From positions 2,888,501-2,952,500 of the forward strand of contig NZ_CP152019.1 of NCBI RefSeq assembly GCF_038622445.1: 64,000 bases of DNA. Reading direction: 5' to 3'. Both the position numbers and the translations under genes were made by a program. A model generated the notes under the pieces. It made no database searches. It was given only the letters and a program-made list of their open reading frames with translations, and was not told the DNA's origin. The stretch is from Sporosarcina sp. FSL K6-1522. GTDB taxonomy: Bacteria; Bacillota; Bacilli; Bacillales_A; Planococcaceae. Shown one piece after another: positions 8,620-17,226 of this stretch; position 1 is the stretch's first letter; each line of letters opens with the position of its first letter.

Positions 8620-8843
8620 TTTCTATCATCCTCCTAATTATATCCTGCCTCCTTAAATAGTAAGGAATAGGAGTCGTAATGTCTAGATTTAAAATAAATA
8701 GTAGTAAATATATCCTGAAAAGCAACTTACTCAATTTATGAGTAGTAGTCTTTTGCAACAAAGTAGTCACCCAACTTAGCAGATGGTTGTTTTCTATTAC
8801 CCCTGAATGCCGTACCATAGAAGTATTGGAGAATATTGGATGT

Positions 8844-9415
8844 ATGGATTTGGAAAAAACTTTTATTTTTATCATACTTGCAGTAATTATGGGACTTGCT
8901 ACATGCGGGCCGAAGATGAGAAAATCCCAAAAGAAGAACCTGAGAAAGTTGAAGCATCGGAACCAGAAGGGAAAGAAGAGCCTACACCCGAACCAGAATT
9001 AACCGAAGAAGAAAGAGCGGAAGCTGCTGAGAAACGAGCCACCGAGCAGGAAACAACGCGCAAGATAGATTCCACTGTCTTTGAATACGCAACAAAGATT
9101 GATGTGACAGATGCAATCGATCTAAACGACCACGTGATACTTATCCTCAATATGAACGAAAAAACACAGCCTGGAATGGCTACGCAACATGTCGTCAATC
9201 AAACGTATGATTTCGTACAGCAGGCAGATATAAAAGGCGCTAAAACAATTGGTATAAATATTAAGCAAAGCGAAAAGAAGATAGCGCAGTTCACCGTTCA
9301 TATGGATAAATTTGTTCCTAACGATGATGAGCCAATGTATGACGCTGTAATTGCAACTTCCGAGATGGAATTTATGACGGATGAAGTAAAAGAGTTCGGG
9401 GAAACAATGGAATTC
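8844..9415 (+). pseudogene. Frameshifted, 3'-truncated lipoprotein gene
   Basis: The first frame gives MDLEKTFIFIILAVIMGLAT then CGP, a lipoprotein signal peptide with lipobox LATC. The next frame continues EDEKIPKEEPEKVEASEPEG into an acidic Pro/Glu-rich linker and a folded domain (FEYATKIDVTDAIDLNDHVI...). Loss of one G near 8913 (CCGAAGAT for CCGGAAGAT) would explain the shift. At about 9415 the reading runs directly into integrase sequence, so the C-terminus is lost as well. The gene cannot make a normal lipoprotein. Confidence 0.65.
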
Positions 9416-9968
9416 TTTTTTCTTGACTATCGCCTATACCGGTGTACGTAAAGGTGAAGCGATGGGGCTCCAATGGAAAGACATTAATTTCGAAAATAAT
9501 ACAATCACAATTGAAAGAACGAGAGATCATTATGGCGTACGTCCGCTTAAAACAAAAAACTCGTTTAGAACAATTGCTGTTGATGAAGTGGTTATAAAAC
9601 AATCAGTATCCTATACACTGTGGTGTAAAAAAATACTGTTTACTTATGGTGAAAAGATATCTGATGAAACCTTTGTGTTTATCACAGATCATGGTGCTAC
9701 CCCCACTTCAGGTGCTATTCGTTCTTTAAAAGGAATTCTTGAACGGACGGCCTTGCCAAAAATTACTTTTCACGGATTACGTTACACGCACTGTACTATC
9801 CTATTAAACCGTGGTCGCAATGTCGATGTGATCGCAGAGCGATTAGTGAATACACCAGAAATGGTTTATAATGTTTACGGACACGTTTTAAAGGAATCTG
9901 AACAAGAGTCTGTTACCTTGTTTAGTCAGAGCCTAGAAGCAAGTGGGGCTGATTTTGGGGCTAATTAG
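9415..9968 (+). pseudogene. 3' half of a phage-type tyrosine integrase
   Basis: The fragment starts at FFLTIAYTGVRKGEAMGLQW and keeps most of the catalytic domain: the first catalytic arginine in GVRKGEA, the HGLRYTH box (H-x-x-R), and the tyrosine motif YNVYGHVL. It ends ASGADFGAN. Relatives are about 370-400 residues; this keeps about 180, lacking the arm-binding and core-binding domains. Just before the tyrosine, ERLVNTPEM has V where relatives usually have G. The nearest start (TTG 9423) has no ribosome site, and the upstream DNA belongs to a lipoprotein gene. It is not expected to be active. Confidence 0.85.
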
Positions 9969-9996
9969 TAAACTGCCTCCTCTCCCCCCTGATAAC

Positions 9997-10033
9997 ATAA
10001 GCTTTCTTGCTTCTAGGTTTTATTACGTGTATA
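9997..10033. repeat. Right 37-bp direct repeat (putative attR core)
   Basis: Identical to 7216-7252. It begins 29 nt after the integrase stop codon and overlaps the ykpA promoter. Confidence 0.85.
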
Positions 10034-10035
10034 AT
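10007..10035 (+). promoter_or_regulatory. Sigma-A promoter of ykpA inside the attachment repeat
   Basis: TTGCTT at 10007-10012, a 17-nt spacer and TATAAT at 10030-10035, about 30 nt upstream of the ykpA start and just ahead of its GGGGGA ribosome site. All but the last two bases lie in the 37-bp repeat. Confidence 0.75.
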
Positions 10036-10065
10036 AGGAGCATTGTGAATTTAGGGGGATTTTGA

Positions 10066-11667
10066 ATGATAGCAGTCAGTAATGTAAGCCTTCAATTCGG
10101 CGATCGCAAGCTATTTGAAGATGTGAATATACAGTTCAATCCAGGCCAATGTTACGGTCTGATTGGTGCGAATGGTGCGGGGAAATCGACGTTCTTGAAG
10201 ATTTTATCGGGCGAACTTGAGCCGCAATCTGGAAATGTCATTATGAACAAAGATGAGCGTCTTGCTGTGTTAAAACAGAACCACTTCGAATATGAGGAAA
10301 ATGTCGTACTCGACACAGTCATTATGGGACATAAACGTCTTTATGACATTATGACGGAGAAAAACGCAATCTATATGAAAGAAGATTTCTCTGATGAAGA
10401 CGGCATGCGTGCTGCTGAACTTGAAGGTGAGTTTGGTGATTTGAATGGTTGGGAAGCGGAATCAGAAGCAGCTATCCTTTTACAAGGACTGGGTCTGAAA
10501 GAAGAATTCCATCAAGTAACGATGGCTGAACTAACAGGTTCCGATAAAGTAAAAGTGCTTTTAGCACAGGCGCTATTTGGTAAGCCAGACGTTCTTCTTC
10601 TCGATGAGCCGACAAACCACTTAGACTTAAAAGCAATTCAGTGGCTTGAAGAATTCTTGATTAACTTTGATAATACAGTCATTGTTGTATCCCATGACCG
10701 CCACTTCTTAAACAAAGTGTGTACGCAAATTGCGGATCTCGACTTCTCGAAAATTCAAATCTATCCAGGGAACTACGATTTCTGGTATGAGTCTAGCCAA
10801 TTAGCACTTAAGATGGCACAAGATCAAAATAAGAAAAAAGAAGAAAAAATTAAAGAACTACAAGCATTCGTTGCACGTTTCAGTGCGAATGCTTCGAAAT
10901 CTAAACAAGCGACTTCTCGGAAAAAAACACTTGAAAAAATCGAGTTGGATGATATTAAACCATCATCACGTCGTTATCCATTTGTAAACTTCCAAATTGG
11001 ACGTGAAATCGGTAATGATGTACTGACGATCCAAGATGTTTCTAAAACACAAGATGGCAAAGTCATGCTGAAAGATGCATCATTCACGATTGGAAAAGAA
11101 GACAAAGTCATTCTTCTTGGTAACCCACTTGCGAAAACAGCTCTTCTTGAAATTCTTGCTGAAGAGGCGCAACCAGATTCAGGCTCAATCAAATGGGGCG
11201 TAACAACATCACGTGCCTACTTCCCAATTGACAACAGTGAGTACTTCCAAGGTAGTGAACAATCGCTTGTAGAATGGCTACGCCAATATTCACCAGATGA
11301 TCAAACAGAAACGTTCCTACGTGGTTTCCTAGGACGTATGTTGTTCTCAGGTGAAGAAGTAAACAAAAAGCCTTCTGTCCTCTCTGGTGGAGAAAAAGTT
11401 CGTTGTATGCTTTCTAAAATGATGCTGACAAGTGCTAACGTTCTTCTACTCGATGAGCCGATGAACCACTTGGACCTTGAATCGATTCAAGCGTTGAACA
11501 ATGGTTTGATGGCATTTAAAGGCGCTATGATCTTTACATCCCATGACCAACAGTTCATTCAAACAGTAGCTAACCGAATCATTGAAATTCACGATGACGG
11601 TACAATTTTTGATAAAATGATGAACTACGACGAATATCTTGAGTGGAAAGACCAACAAGAAAAATAA
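10066..11667 (+). CDS. ykpA: ABC-F family ATPase YkpA (YbiT-like)
   Basis: Soluble ABC-F protein with two nucleotide-binding domains and no membrane part. ABC-F proteins bind the ribosomal E site and act on translation; the YbiT/YkpA branch is poorly defined. The first NBD has Walker A GANGAGKS at about residue 35 and LLLDEPTNHLD; the linker QDQNKKKEEKIKELQAFVAR is the coiled P-site tip; the second NBD has signature LSGGEKVRC. The second Walker A is degenerate (LGNPLAKTALLE), as I recall for YkpA of B. subtilis, and the second Walker B reads DEPMNHLD. At 533 residues it is full length. A ribosome site GGGGGA precedes ATG 10066. It is monocistronic. Confidence 0.93.
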   Translation: MIAVSNVSLQFGDRKLFEDVNIQFNPGQCYGLIGANGAGKSTFLKILSGELEPQSGNVIMNKDERLAVLKQNHFEYEENVVLDTVIMGHKRLYDIMTEKNAIYMKEDFSDEDGMRAAELEGEFGDLNGWEAESEAAILLQGLGLKEEFHQVTMAELTGSDKVKVLLAQALFGKPDVLLLDEPTNHLDLKAIQWLEEFLINFDNTVIVVSHDRHFLNKVCTQIADLDFSKIQIYPGNYDFWYESSQLALKMAQDQNKKKEEKIKELQAFVARFSANASKSKQATSRKKTLEKIELDDIKPSSRRYPFVNFQIGREIGNDVLTIQDVSKTQDGKVMLKDASFTIGKEDKVILLGNPLAKTALLEILAEEAQPDSGSIKWGVTTSRAYFPIDNSEYFQGSEQSLVEWLRQYSPDDQTETFLRGFLGRMLFSGEEVNKKPSVLSGGEKVRCMLSKMMLTSANVLLLDEPMNHLDLESIQALNNGLMAFKGAMIFTSHDQQFIQTVANRIIEIHDDGTIFDKMMNYDEYLEWKDQQEK

Positions 11668-11674
11668 TTGTCAT

Positions 11675-11715
11675 AAAAAAGCCGTTTCCCTTTATTACCG
11701 GGATACGGCTTTTTT
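11675..11715 (+). terminator. Intrinsic terminator of ykpA
   Basis: AAAAAAGCCGT..CCC / GGG.TACGGCTTTTTT hairpin, A run and T run on the two sides, just after the stop codon. Confidence 0.9.
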
Positions 11716-11777
11716 CGTGTAACACGTATGCATGAAATACGTCTAATCGGGTAAAACAACTAAAAGGAGTGATTTTT

Positions 11778-12449
11778 ATGAGAAAGCTGAATCTCTTCGT
11801 TTTATTGTTAGTTGCAGCTTTTTTAGTTGTAGGTTGTACCAAAAACGATTCGACTGCCTTAGATAACTCGGGGACTAAGAACAGTGGTAATAATGCTAAT
11901 GGGAAAAATGACACAGTGGGTACAAAAACGGATGCTGAAATTTCGATGTTCGATTATTTTCTTCCCGACGGCTCCAAGGCGCATTTTCAAGGTGAAGGCA
12001 ATGAATTTGCGGAGCTTGATATTGAAGTCGCCCAGCCATTCGAGAACTATGTCATCATTCACGAAAACAATGGTGGCTCGCTCGTTCGACACATATATAA
12101 AATTGATAGCCATACGATTTTTTTAATGGAAACAGGCATCATTGACACAAAACAAGACTTCCCTTCCCTTGAAGAACTAAATGCGCTGGAACCCATCAAC
12201 ATCTATCTAGAGGCACCATTTACCAAAGGTAAATCCTTTAACAATTGGACTATCGTCGATACAGATGTGACGCTCGAAACGCCTTATAAAGTATTTACCG
12301 ATGTATTTGTAATTGAAATGAAAGAAAATGATATCGTGAATCGTAAATACTTTGCAGCTGGCTTTGGAGAGGTAAAACGTGAAGCGATTATGCAAACGGA
12401 CGATGGAGAACTTCGTGTCACTTCTACATTAAAATTAGTCGATCAATAG
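11778..12449 (+). CDS. Secreted lipoprotein of unknown function
   Basis: A 223-residue lipoprotein. The signal peptide MRKLNLFVLLLVAAFLVVGC ends in lipobox VVGC, so Cys20 would be lipidated. A Ser/Asn/Gly-rich, flexible stretch (about residues 21-55, KNDSTALDNSG...) tethers a globular domain beginning near ISMFDYFLPDGS. That domain is mostly beta strand (HIYKIDSHTIFLME, VFVIEMKEND). I do not recognise it. The ATG at 11778 has AAAGGAG 9 nt upstream. It is transcribed alone and meets the convergent DUF1033 gene at a shared hairpin. Confidence 0.85.
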   Translation: MRKLNLFVLLLVAAFLVVGCTKNDSTALDNSGTKNSGNNANGKNDTVGTKTDAEISMFDYFLPDGSKAHFQGEGNEFAELDIEVAQPFENYVIIHENNGGSLVRHIYKIDSHTIFLMETGIIDTKQDFPSLEELNALEPINIYLEAPFTKGKSFNNWTIVDTDVTLETPYKVFTDVFVIEMKENDIVNRKYFAAGFGEVKREAIMQTDDGELRVTSTLKLVDQ

Positions 12450-12480
12450 AAAATCTTTCCCCTATTGACAGAATATAAAA

Positions 12481-12536
12481 ATTCACCTATTAGAAAAAGT
12501 ACTGACCTAGCCAATCACTTTTTTTAATAGGTGAAT
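12481..12536. terminator. Bidirectional hairpin terminator
   Basis: Twenty-base arms (ATTCACCTATTAGAAAAAGT and its complement with one mismatch) around a 16-nt loop, between two convergent genes. Confidence 0.7.
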
Positions 12537-12575
12537 CACTTGGATTACACATATAGAGCCTTCGCCTTCATGTAT

Positions 12576-12869
12576 TTAGATGGCGATAGGCTTCCCTTCG
12601 TTCATCAACAAAACACCATGGTACAATTGAAGGTCCTCATCACAGCCCTCGCAAAAAATCTTTTCTCGGTCAGACCAAAATGCATAAAAACATTCTTTTT
12701 TCATCATCTCATGATCATGATGATGCCGTAGCTTTTCAAGTAAGCCTCGCAGACATTCCGCTGCTTCTGTTACGTTATCGAATAGTTCGCGGGATTGGAT
12801 GGTCTCTTCCCACCCCTCAAACATCCACCAAGGCTCATAATCTGCTTTCATATAAATGACTTCGAACAT
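12576..12869 (-). CDS. DUF1033 family protein
   Basis: A 97-residue protein beginning MFEVIYMKADYEPWWMFEGW, the conserved start of DUF1033 proteins of Bacilli and lactic acid bacteria. The WxxFEGWE block, a middle helix (ECLRGLLEKLRHHHDHEM) and a C-terminal segment with two cysteines (EKIFCEGCDEDLQ) that contains the acidic GCDEDLQLYHG motif are visible. Function is unknown; proteins are small, cytoplasmic and often near competence or stress genes. A GGGGG-containing ribosome site precedes the ATG. No operon partner. Confidence 0.88.
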   Translation of the reverse strand: MFEVIYMKADYEPWWMFEGWEETIQSRELFDNVTEAAECLRGLLEKLRHHHDHEMMKKECFYAFWSDREKIFCEGCDEDLQLYHGVLLMNEGKPIAI

Positions 12870-13131
12870 ATCCCTACCCCCTTATGTCCCTCTAGGTGAA
12901 TGTTCTCCATTTTAGCAAACTCTCAACAGATGTCCACTTTATTGCTTTCCCTATGATCACTTGCGCCCTGATTTTGAATCACGCTCGATTGACACCTATC
13001 AAATTCCGTGACAAAGCTAATTCAAATGATATGTCTCCCTTGCATTTATCGGGTATAATTGAACTAGCGATATGAAACCTTATTCGTTCTAAAACGTATA
13101 AGTATATAGTCAAAGGAGGCCTGAGCACACC

Positions 13132-13794
13132 ATGAAAAGAATTAAACAATTTTTCACTCGTCATTTTATCTCCGCACCGATTGGTTTCGGGTCATGGCTT
13201 TATTTTACGCTTGGTACGAGCATGGGCTTTTTCACTGCGACAGGTCTAGTGATTGGAATTTACTTTGGAAGTGCATTGACTATTAAACAAATCCAATTGA
13301 CATCCAACTTAAAAGAACTTGGCATGTCCCGTTCTGAATATAAACATATCAAAAGCCAGCTCACTAGCGCTAAAATGAAAATAAAGCGGCTCAATAGTTT
13401 ATATGGACAGGTTCGATCCGTTCAGGCATTCAAGCAGTTACATGAGATGAACAGCTTGTCTCGTCGAATTCTTGGCATTGTACGGACAAACCCTCAAAAA
13501 TTTTACCATGTTGAGAAATTTTTCTATGCTCACCTGGATTCCGCAGTTGAATTGACGTCGAAATATGCCTTACTTGTCAATCAACCTTTAAAAGATCAGG
13601 AAATTCGGATTGCTTTACAAGATACACGCGAAACACTTGGCGATGTCAATAAGCAGCTAGAACGGGATTTGCGTAGTGCGCTCGCTCCTGATATTCAACA
13701 GCTTCAATTAGAAATCGACTTTGTCGATGTGATTATGAATAAAGACAAACCGTTGCTTGAAATGAAAGGGGATTTAACCGATGACAGAAAATAA
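13132..13794 (+). CDS. xpaC: XpaC-like protein (5-bromo-4-chloroindolyl phosphate hydrolysis family)
   Basis: A 220-residue membrane-associated protein with two N-terminal hydrophobic segments (about residues 16-32 and 36-52: GSWLYFTLGTSMGFFTATGL) followed by long helices. The family was named for hydrolysis of a chromogenic phosphate by B. subtilis XpaC, but its real role is unclear. The strong AAAGGAGG site precedes ATG 13132. It overlaps the next gene, telA, by 14 nt, the same pairing as xpaC-yaaN in B. subtilis, which implies translational coupling and a joint role, perhaps at the membrane in stress tolerance. Confidence 0.9.
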   Translation: MKRIKQFFTRHFISAPIGFGSWLYFTLGTSMGFFTATGLVIGIYFGSALTIKQIQLTSNLKELGMSRSEYKHIKSQLTSAKMKIKRLNSLYGQVRSVQAFKQLHEMNSLSRRILGIVRTNPQKFYHVEKFFYAHLDSAVELTSKYALLVNQPLKDQEIRIALQDTRETLGDVNKQLERDLRSALAPDIQQLQLEIDFVDVIMNKDKPLLEMKGDLTDDRK

Positions 13795-14968
13795 TACGAT
13801 AAAAACATTTGATGATCTACTCGATAATCCATTTGATTTACAAAAAGAACCCCTATTACCGAAAGAAATGCTAATGGAAAAGGAACCGAGCACGACTTCC
13901 GTTAAACTAATCGATCGCCTTTCCGTGGAGGAAAGAGAAAAAGCTCAGCAACTAGCTGCTCAAATTCCAGTAGGCAATTATGAAGCGATTCTTACCTACG
14001 GAGCCAACGCACAAGGCGAGCTCTCAAAGTTTTCACATCAGATGCTGGATCATGTACAAAGTAAGGACATTGGCCCTGTCGGAGATGTGTTAAAAGATCT
14101 GATGAATAAGCTTTCTGAAATTGACCCTGAGGATTTATCCGAAAAGAAAAAATCGGGTCTTAGTAAGTTATTTAGTAAAGCGACCCGCTCCATACAAGAA
14201 ATGATGACGAAATATCAGAAGCTCAGCACGCAAATTGATCGAATCGGTGTCCAGCTGGAACATTCAAAACGCGGCCTTTTGGAAGATGTACAGATGCTCG
14301 ATAATTTATATGAACAAAATAAGACCTACTTTCAAGCTTTGAATGTGTACATAGCGGCGGCTGAACTAAAGCGGGATGAGATTGCTGATGTCATTATCCC
14401 TGAAATGCGTAGACAGGCGGAATTGGCCAACGACCAGATGGCTATTCAAGATGTACATGATATGGCGCAGTTCCTTGACCGATTGGAAAAACGGTTATAT
14501 GATTTGCAACTTTCACGTCAAATTACGATTCAAAGTGCACCACAGATTCGTATGATTCAGCAGACAAACCAAACACTTGCGGAAAAAATCCAAGCATCCA
14601 TTATGACAGCAATTCCCCTTTGGAAAAATCAAATTGCCATTGCTTTAACATTAAATCGACAAATGAAAGCCGTTGAATCGCAAAAGCTCGTGACAAAAAC
14701 AACGAATGATTTGTTGCTAAAAAACTCGGAAATGCTCAAAATCAATTCCATTGAAACAGCAAAAGAAAATGAGCGAGGCATTATTGAAATTGATACGTTG
14801 AAGAAGACGCAAGAAAATCTCATTCATACGATTGAAGAAACATTACTCATTCAAGCTGACGGTCGTGCAAAGCGTAAGGCAGCCGAGGTTGAAATTGGAC
14901 GCATGGAAGAAGAATTGAAACAACGTTTGCTTGCAGTTCATGAAAAAGCACAAAACCGCCCTTTATAA
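13781..14968 (+). CDS. telA: Toxic anion resistance protein, TelA/YaaN family
   Basis: A 395-residue soluble, strongly helical protein of the TelA family, linked in other bacteria to tellurite and other stress resistance and to cell-envelope-antibiotic tolerance; the mechanism is unknown. Family blocks visible are the start KTFDDLLDNPFDLQKEP, LSVEEREKAQQLAAQI, GLSKLFSKATRSIQEMMTKY and the C-terminal coiled coil with ETAKENERGIIEIDTLKKTQ. It starts at ATG 13781 inside xpaC with AAAGGGGA upstream. The terminator overlaps the stop codon. The operon xpaC-telA has no further member. Confidence 0.93.
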   Translation: MTENNTIKTFDDLLDNPFDLQKEPLLPKEMLMEKEPSTTSVKLIDRLSVEEREKAQQLAAQIPVGNYEAILTYGANAQGELSKFSHQMLDHVQSKDIGPVGDVLKDLMNKLSEIDPEDLSEKKKSGLSKLFSKATRSIQEMMTKYQKLSTQIDRIGVQLEHSKRGLLEDVQMLDNLYEQNKTYFQALNVYIAAAELKRDEIADVIIPEMRRQAELANDQMAIQDVHDMAQFLDRLEKRLYDLQLSRQITIQSAPQIRMIQQTNQTLAEKIQASIMTAIPLWKNQIAIALTLNRQMKAVESQKLVTKTTNDLLLKNSEMLKINSIETAKENERGIIEIDTLKKTQENLIHTIEETLLIQADGRAKRKAAEVEIGRMEEELKQRLLAVHEKAQNRPL

Positions 14969-14980
14969 GGCGGTTTTTGT
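14949..14980 (+). terminator. Terminator of xpaC-telA, overlapping the stop codon
   Basis: CAAAACCGCC / GGCGGTTTTTG stem with a short loop. The last codons and TAA (14966-14968) lie within the hairpin. Confidence 0.9.
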
Positions 14981-15032
14981 GTGGTTATTTTTAAACTCCA
15001 TCATACTACATACTTCGTATCTATCCTCATCA

Positions 15033-15280
15033 TTTTACAAGGATAGATGTTTTTTTACAGATTACCCTATATTTCATAAATTCAGCTACAGTTTGGTGGT
15101 ATATGATACGATTCTACAAATTGATAGACTGTTTTACAGATTTCCGCACGCTAACATCTATCTACACATAATATTACAGATTCCTCTGTCGTTTCGTCAA
15201 ATTATCGGTGGTTTTACAGAGCTATTCCTATTTCCACAGCTTTTTCTGTCGGATTTTATATTTATTATAGAGTTTTACAA
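15033..15280. repeat. Degenerate TTTTACAGATT motif array with ~20-nt phase
   Basis: Between the convergent telA and VWA genes, TACA cores preceded by T runs start at about 15036, 15056, 15115, 15135, 15175, 15215 and 15276. The steps are 20, 59, 20, 40, 40 and 61, all near multiples of 20. Weaker variants (TTTCATAAATT at 15072, TTTCCACAGC at 15231) fill some gaps. No gene is supported here. Confidence 0.55.
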
Positions 15281-15314
15281 ATTTCGCCGTGCGAACATGA
15301 CAGGAAACACTTCA

Positions 15315-17216
15315 TTATGCATTTCGAATGACAATCGCAAGCAACTTACGTAAAATCCTCAATGTCTGATCTGCAAAACCTTCTACTGAGTTGGATGAAG
15401 CAGTTTTATTGCCGAACATTGTAGAAAATAAGGCTTTCTGCTCTTCCGTTGGTTCTTCCGTAGATAAGAAAAGATGGATAACGGAAATGCCTTGCTTCTC
15501 TGTCTCCATCACGGCTTCGGCTGTGTCGAGAATACCGTTTCGATCATAGCCGAACGCGGAAGGCTCTCCGTCGGAAAAAACCAATAGAAACTTATGCTTC
15601 TCTTGTCTACCCGCGAGACGATTTGCCATCCAACGAATTGCGAAGCCATCACGATTATCCTCATTTGCATCAAATGATAAAATGGATGGACCGCTATCCT
15701 TATTGCGATCGCTGAACGTATGCATCAAGCCGAAAACATTTGGCTGCACTTCTTTCGAAGCATGATAAGCATCCTCATAATACGATGAAATTTCATGGCT
15801 AACACCGAGTTGACGCAGGACATCATGAAAGAGCAATACTGCCCGTTTCGTTTCATCTAACTTATCGAGCATTGAGGCAGAGCCATCCACTAGTAGACCG
15901 AACACTGCATCGAGATTAACAGATGGTGCATTTTTACGATAAAATGGTTTTGGTCGCTCATCGACAACGAGTGTTGTCAGCTTTGTTGATAAACGTCCTT
16001 TCATCAAACGCTCTCGTTTTGTATCCACTTTTAAATCAATGCGTTTTTTCATTTCCTCGACAAACGAACGAACATAAGGCTTTTGCTCTTCCCGCCAAAG
16101 TGTCAATTGCTGACGATTTTGTTGCTCATCAGTCGCTTCTATTCGCTGTTCTTCGTAAACAACATTGACATGCTCTTTACCGAACATTTTGCCTGCCTTC
16201 ACCCGATTGTCACGTTTTTCGGCTTTGGCACTTTCCTCATCTGTCCATTGATCACTGTCATTGCCTTCGGAATCGCCAAAGCCCGTTTCTTCGATTTCAG
16301 CATCTTCATTGCCAGGTGTTGCATCATTGGCATCACTCTTGCCGGATCGGCCATGCTCTAGCTCATATTCAAGATGCACGCCAGATTCGCTTTCATTTTC
16401 ACGATGCCAAGAACGAAAAACTTCTTCAATCGTTTCTTTTGGTTCCTCCTCGCCCTTTTCCGCATCTGCCATTCCTTTATGATAATGAAATACGGTATTG
16501 TCTTCCGTAATTGAATCTCCGACTGAATAGTATTGATGAACAAGATCTTTGTCAATAATGCCGTCAACAATCCCTATAATTCTTTCCGCAATGTACATAT
16601 TATCCTGTGTCGTTTTAGCATCATAAGCATGCTGTAGCGCCGACTGAATGAACCCAATATCTATCTCTTCCCAGTCAATAGACGTCCCCGCAAACATGCC
16701 TTCATGGAGTGATATGAATAATTGGTTGATAAGCGCGTCTGCTACAAAACTTTTTTGCTTATTTGATGACAATGCATTGCGATGGAAAGAGACGTAGGCT
16801 TCCCTTCTAAGGTCAAATGCAGTAGCAGTCCCAGGTCTTTCTTTCACAATGGTATCCATCAGTCTAAATTCCTCTAGTAATAACAATAGTTCCGATGAAA
16901 ATTTACGTAGAGGATGCGCTGCATAGGCCTGCGTGAAGGCTATCCATGCTCGCACATCAAAGCGCTTCCAATACCCTGCGGTCAATAAGTAAATGTCAGA
17001 TAGCCGACCAGCATGTGTCACGTCTTCCGTTCGATGTCGCCAAAAGACACTCATCGAAACAATGCCTTCTTTCGGTTGAAACTCCAGTAATTTACGTTCT
17101 GTCAGTTCAAGAAATGGCGCATCTGCAAGTGCCCGCCCTAAGCGTTCATACAATAACAATGTGCGAGCATCGACCGCTTCATCATTAAATTGAATGAATC
17201 GACTCATCTTCACCAT
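15315..17216 (-). CDS. VWA-domain protein (NorD/CobT-like), partner of MoxR ATPase
   Basis: A 633-residue cytoplasmic protein with a C-terminal von Willebrand A domain whose MIDAS motif DGSASM is near residue 442. A long acidic middle region (EENESESGVHLEYELEHGRS, ETGFGDSEGNDSDQWTDEES) precedes it. Such proteins work with MoxR-type AAA+ ATPases as metal-inserting or remodelling chaperones (NorQ/NorD, CobS/CobT). No target enzyme such as Nor or cobaltochelatase is encoded nearby, so the client is unknown; 2-oxoglutarate dehydrogenase lies upstream but is separated by terminators. The start at 17216 has TGAGG upstream and lies 10 nt after the moxR stop, implying an operon. Confidence 0.88.
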   Translation of the reverse strand: MVKMSRFIQFNDEAVDARTLLLYERLGRALADAPFLELTERKLLEFQPKEGIVSMSVFWRHRTEDVTHAGRLSDIYLLTAGYWKRFDVRAWIAFTQAYAAHPLRKFSSELLLLLEEFRLMDTIVKERPGTATAFDLRREAYVSFHRNALSSNKQKSFVADALINQLFISLHEGMFAGTSIDWEEIDIGFIQSALQHAYDAKTTQDNMYIAERIIGIVDGIIDKDLVHQYYSVGDSITEDNTVFHYHKGMADAEKGEEEPKETIEEVFRSWHRENESESGVHLEYELEHGRSGKSDANDATPGNEDAEIEETGFGDSEGNDSDQWTDEESAKAEKRDNRVKAGKMFGKEHVNVVYEEQRIEATDEQQNRQQLTLWREEQKPYVRSFVEEMKKRIDLKVDTKRERLMKGRLSTKLTTLVVDERPKPFYRKNAPSVNLDAVFGLLVDGSASMLDKLDETKRAVLLFHDVLRQLGVSHEISSYYEDAYHASKEVQPNVFGLMHTFSDRNKDSGPSILSFDANEDNRDGFAIRWMANRLAGRQEKHKFLLVFSDGEPSAFGYDRNGILDTAEAVMETEKQGISVIHLFLSTEEPTEEQKALFSTMFGNKTASSNSVEGFADQTLRILRKLLAIVIRNA

Positions 17217-17226
17217 TATAATCGCC

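Larger units (their letters stand above)
7216..10033. mobile_element. Remnant of an integrated element bounded by 37-bp direct repeats
   Basis: Identical 37-bp sequences at 7216-7252 and 9997-10033 (both ATAAGCTTTCTTGCTTCTAG continuing to GTGTATA) enclose about 2.75 kb. The right end carries the 3' half of a tyrosine integrase that stops 29 nt before the right repeat, the usual position of an integrase gene beside its attachment site. Inside are an SLH-domain gene and a broken lipoprotein gene fused to the integrase remnant. The most natural reading is attL and attR of a site-specific integrating element that has lost most of its content. The repeat identity is seen directly; the att assignment is inference. 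Confidence 0.75.

Noticed and set aside
15033..15280. CRISPR array
   Set aside because: The repeats are short, diverged and not separated by unique spacers of constant size; no cas genes anywhere.
14931..15353. A 140-codon plus-strand frame across the telA terminator and the motif array
   Set aside because: It starts inside telA in another frame, passes through a terminator and owes its openness to AT-rich repeats; no ribosome site.
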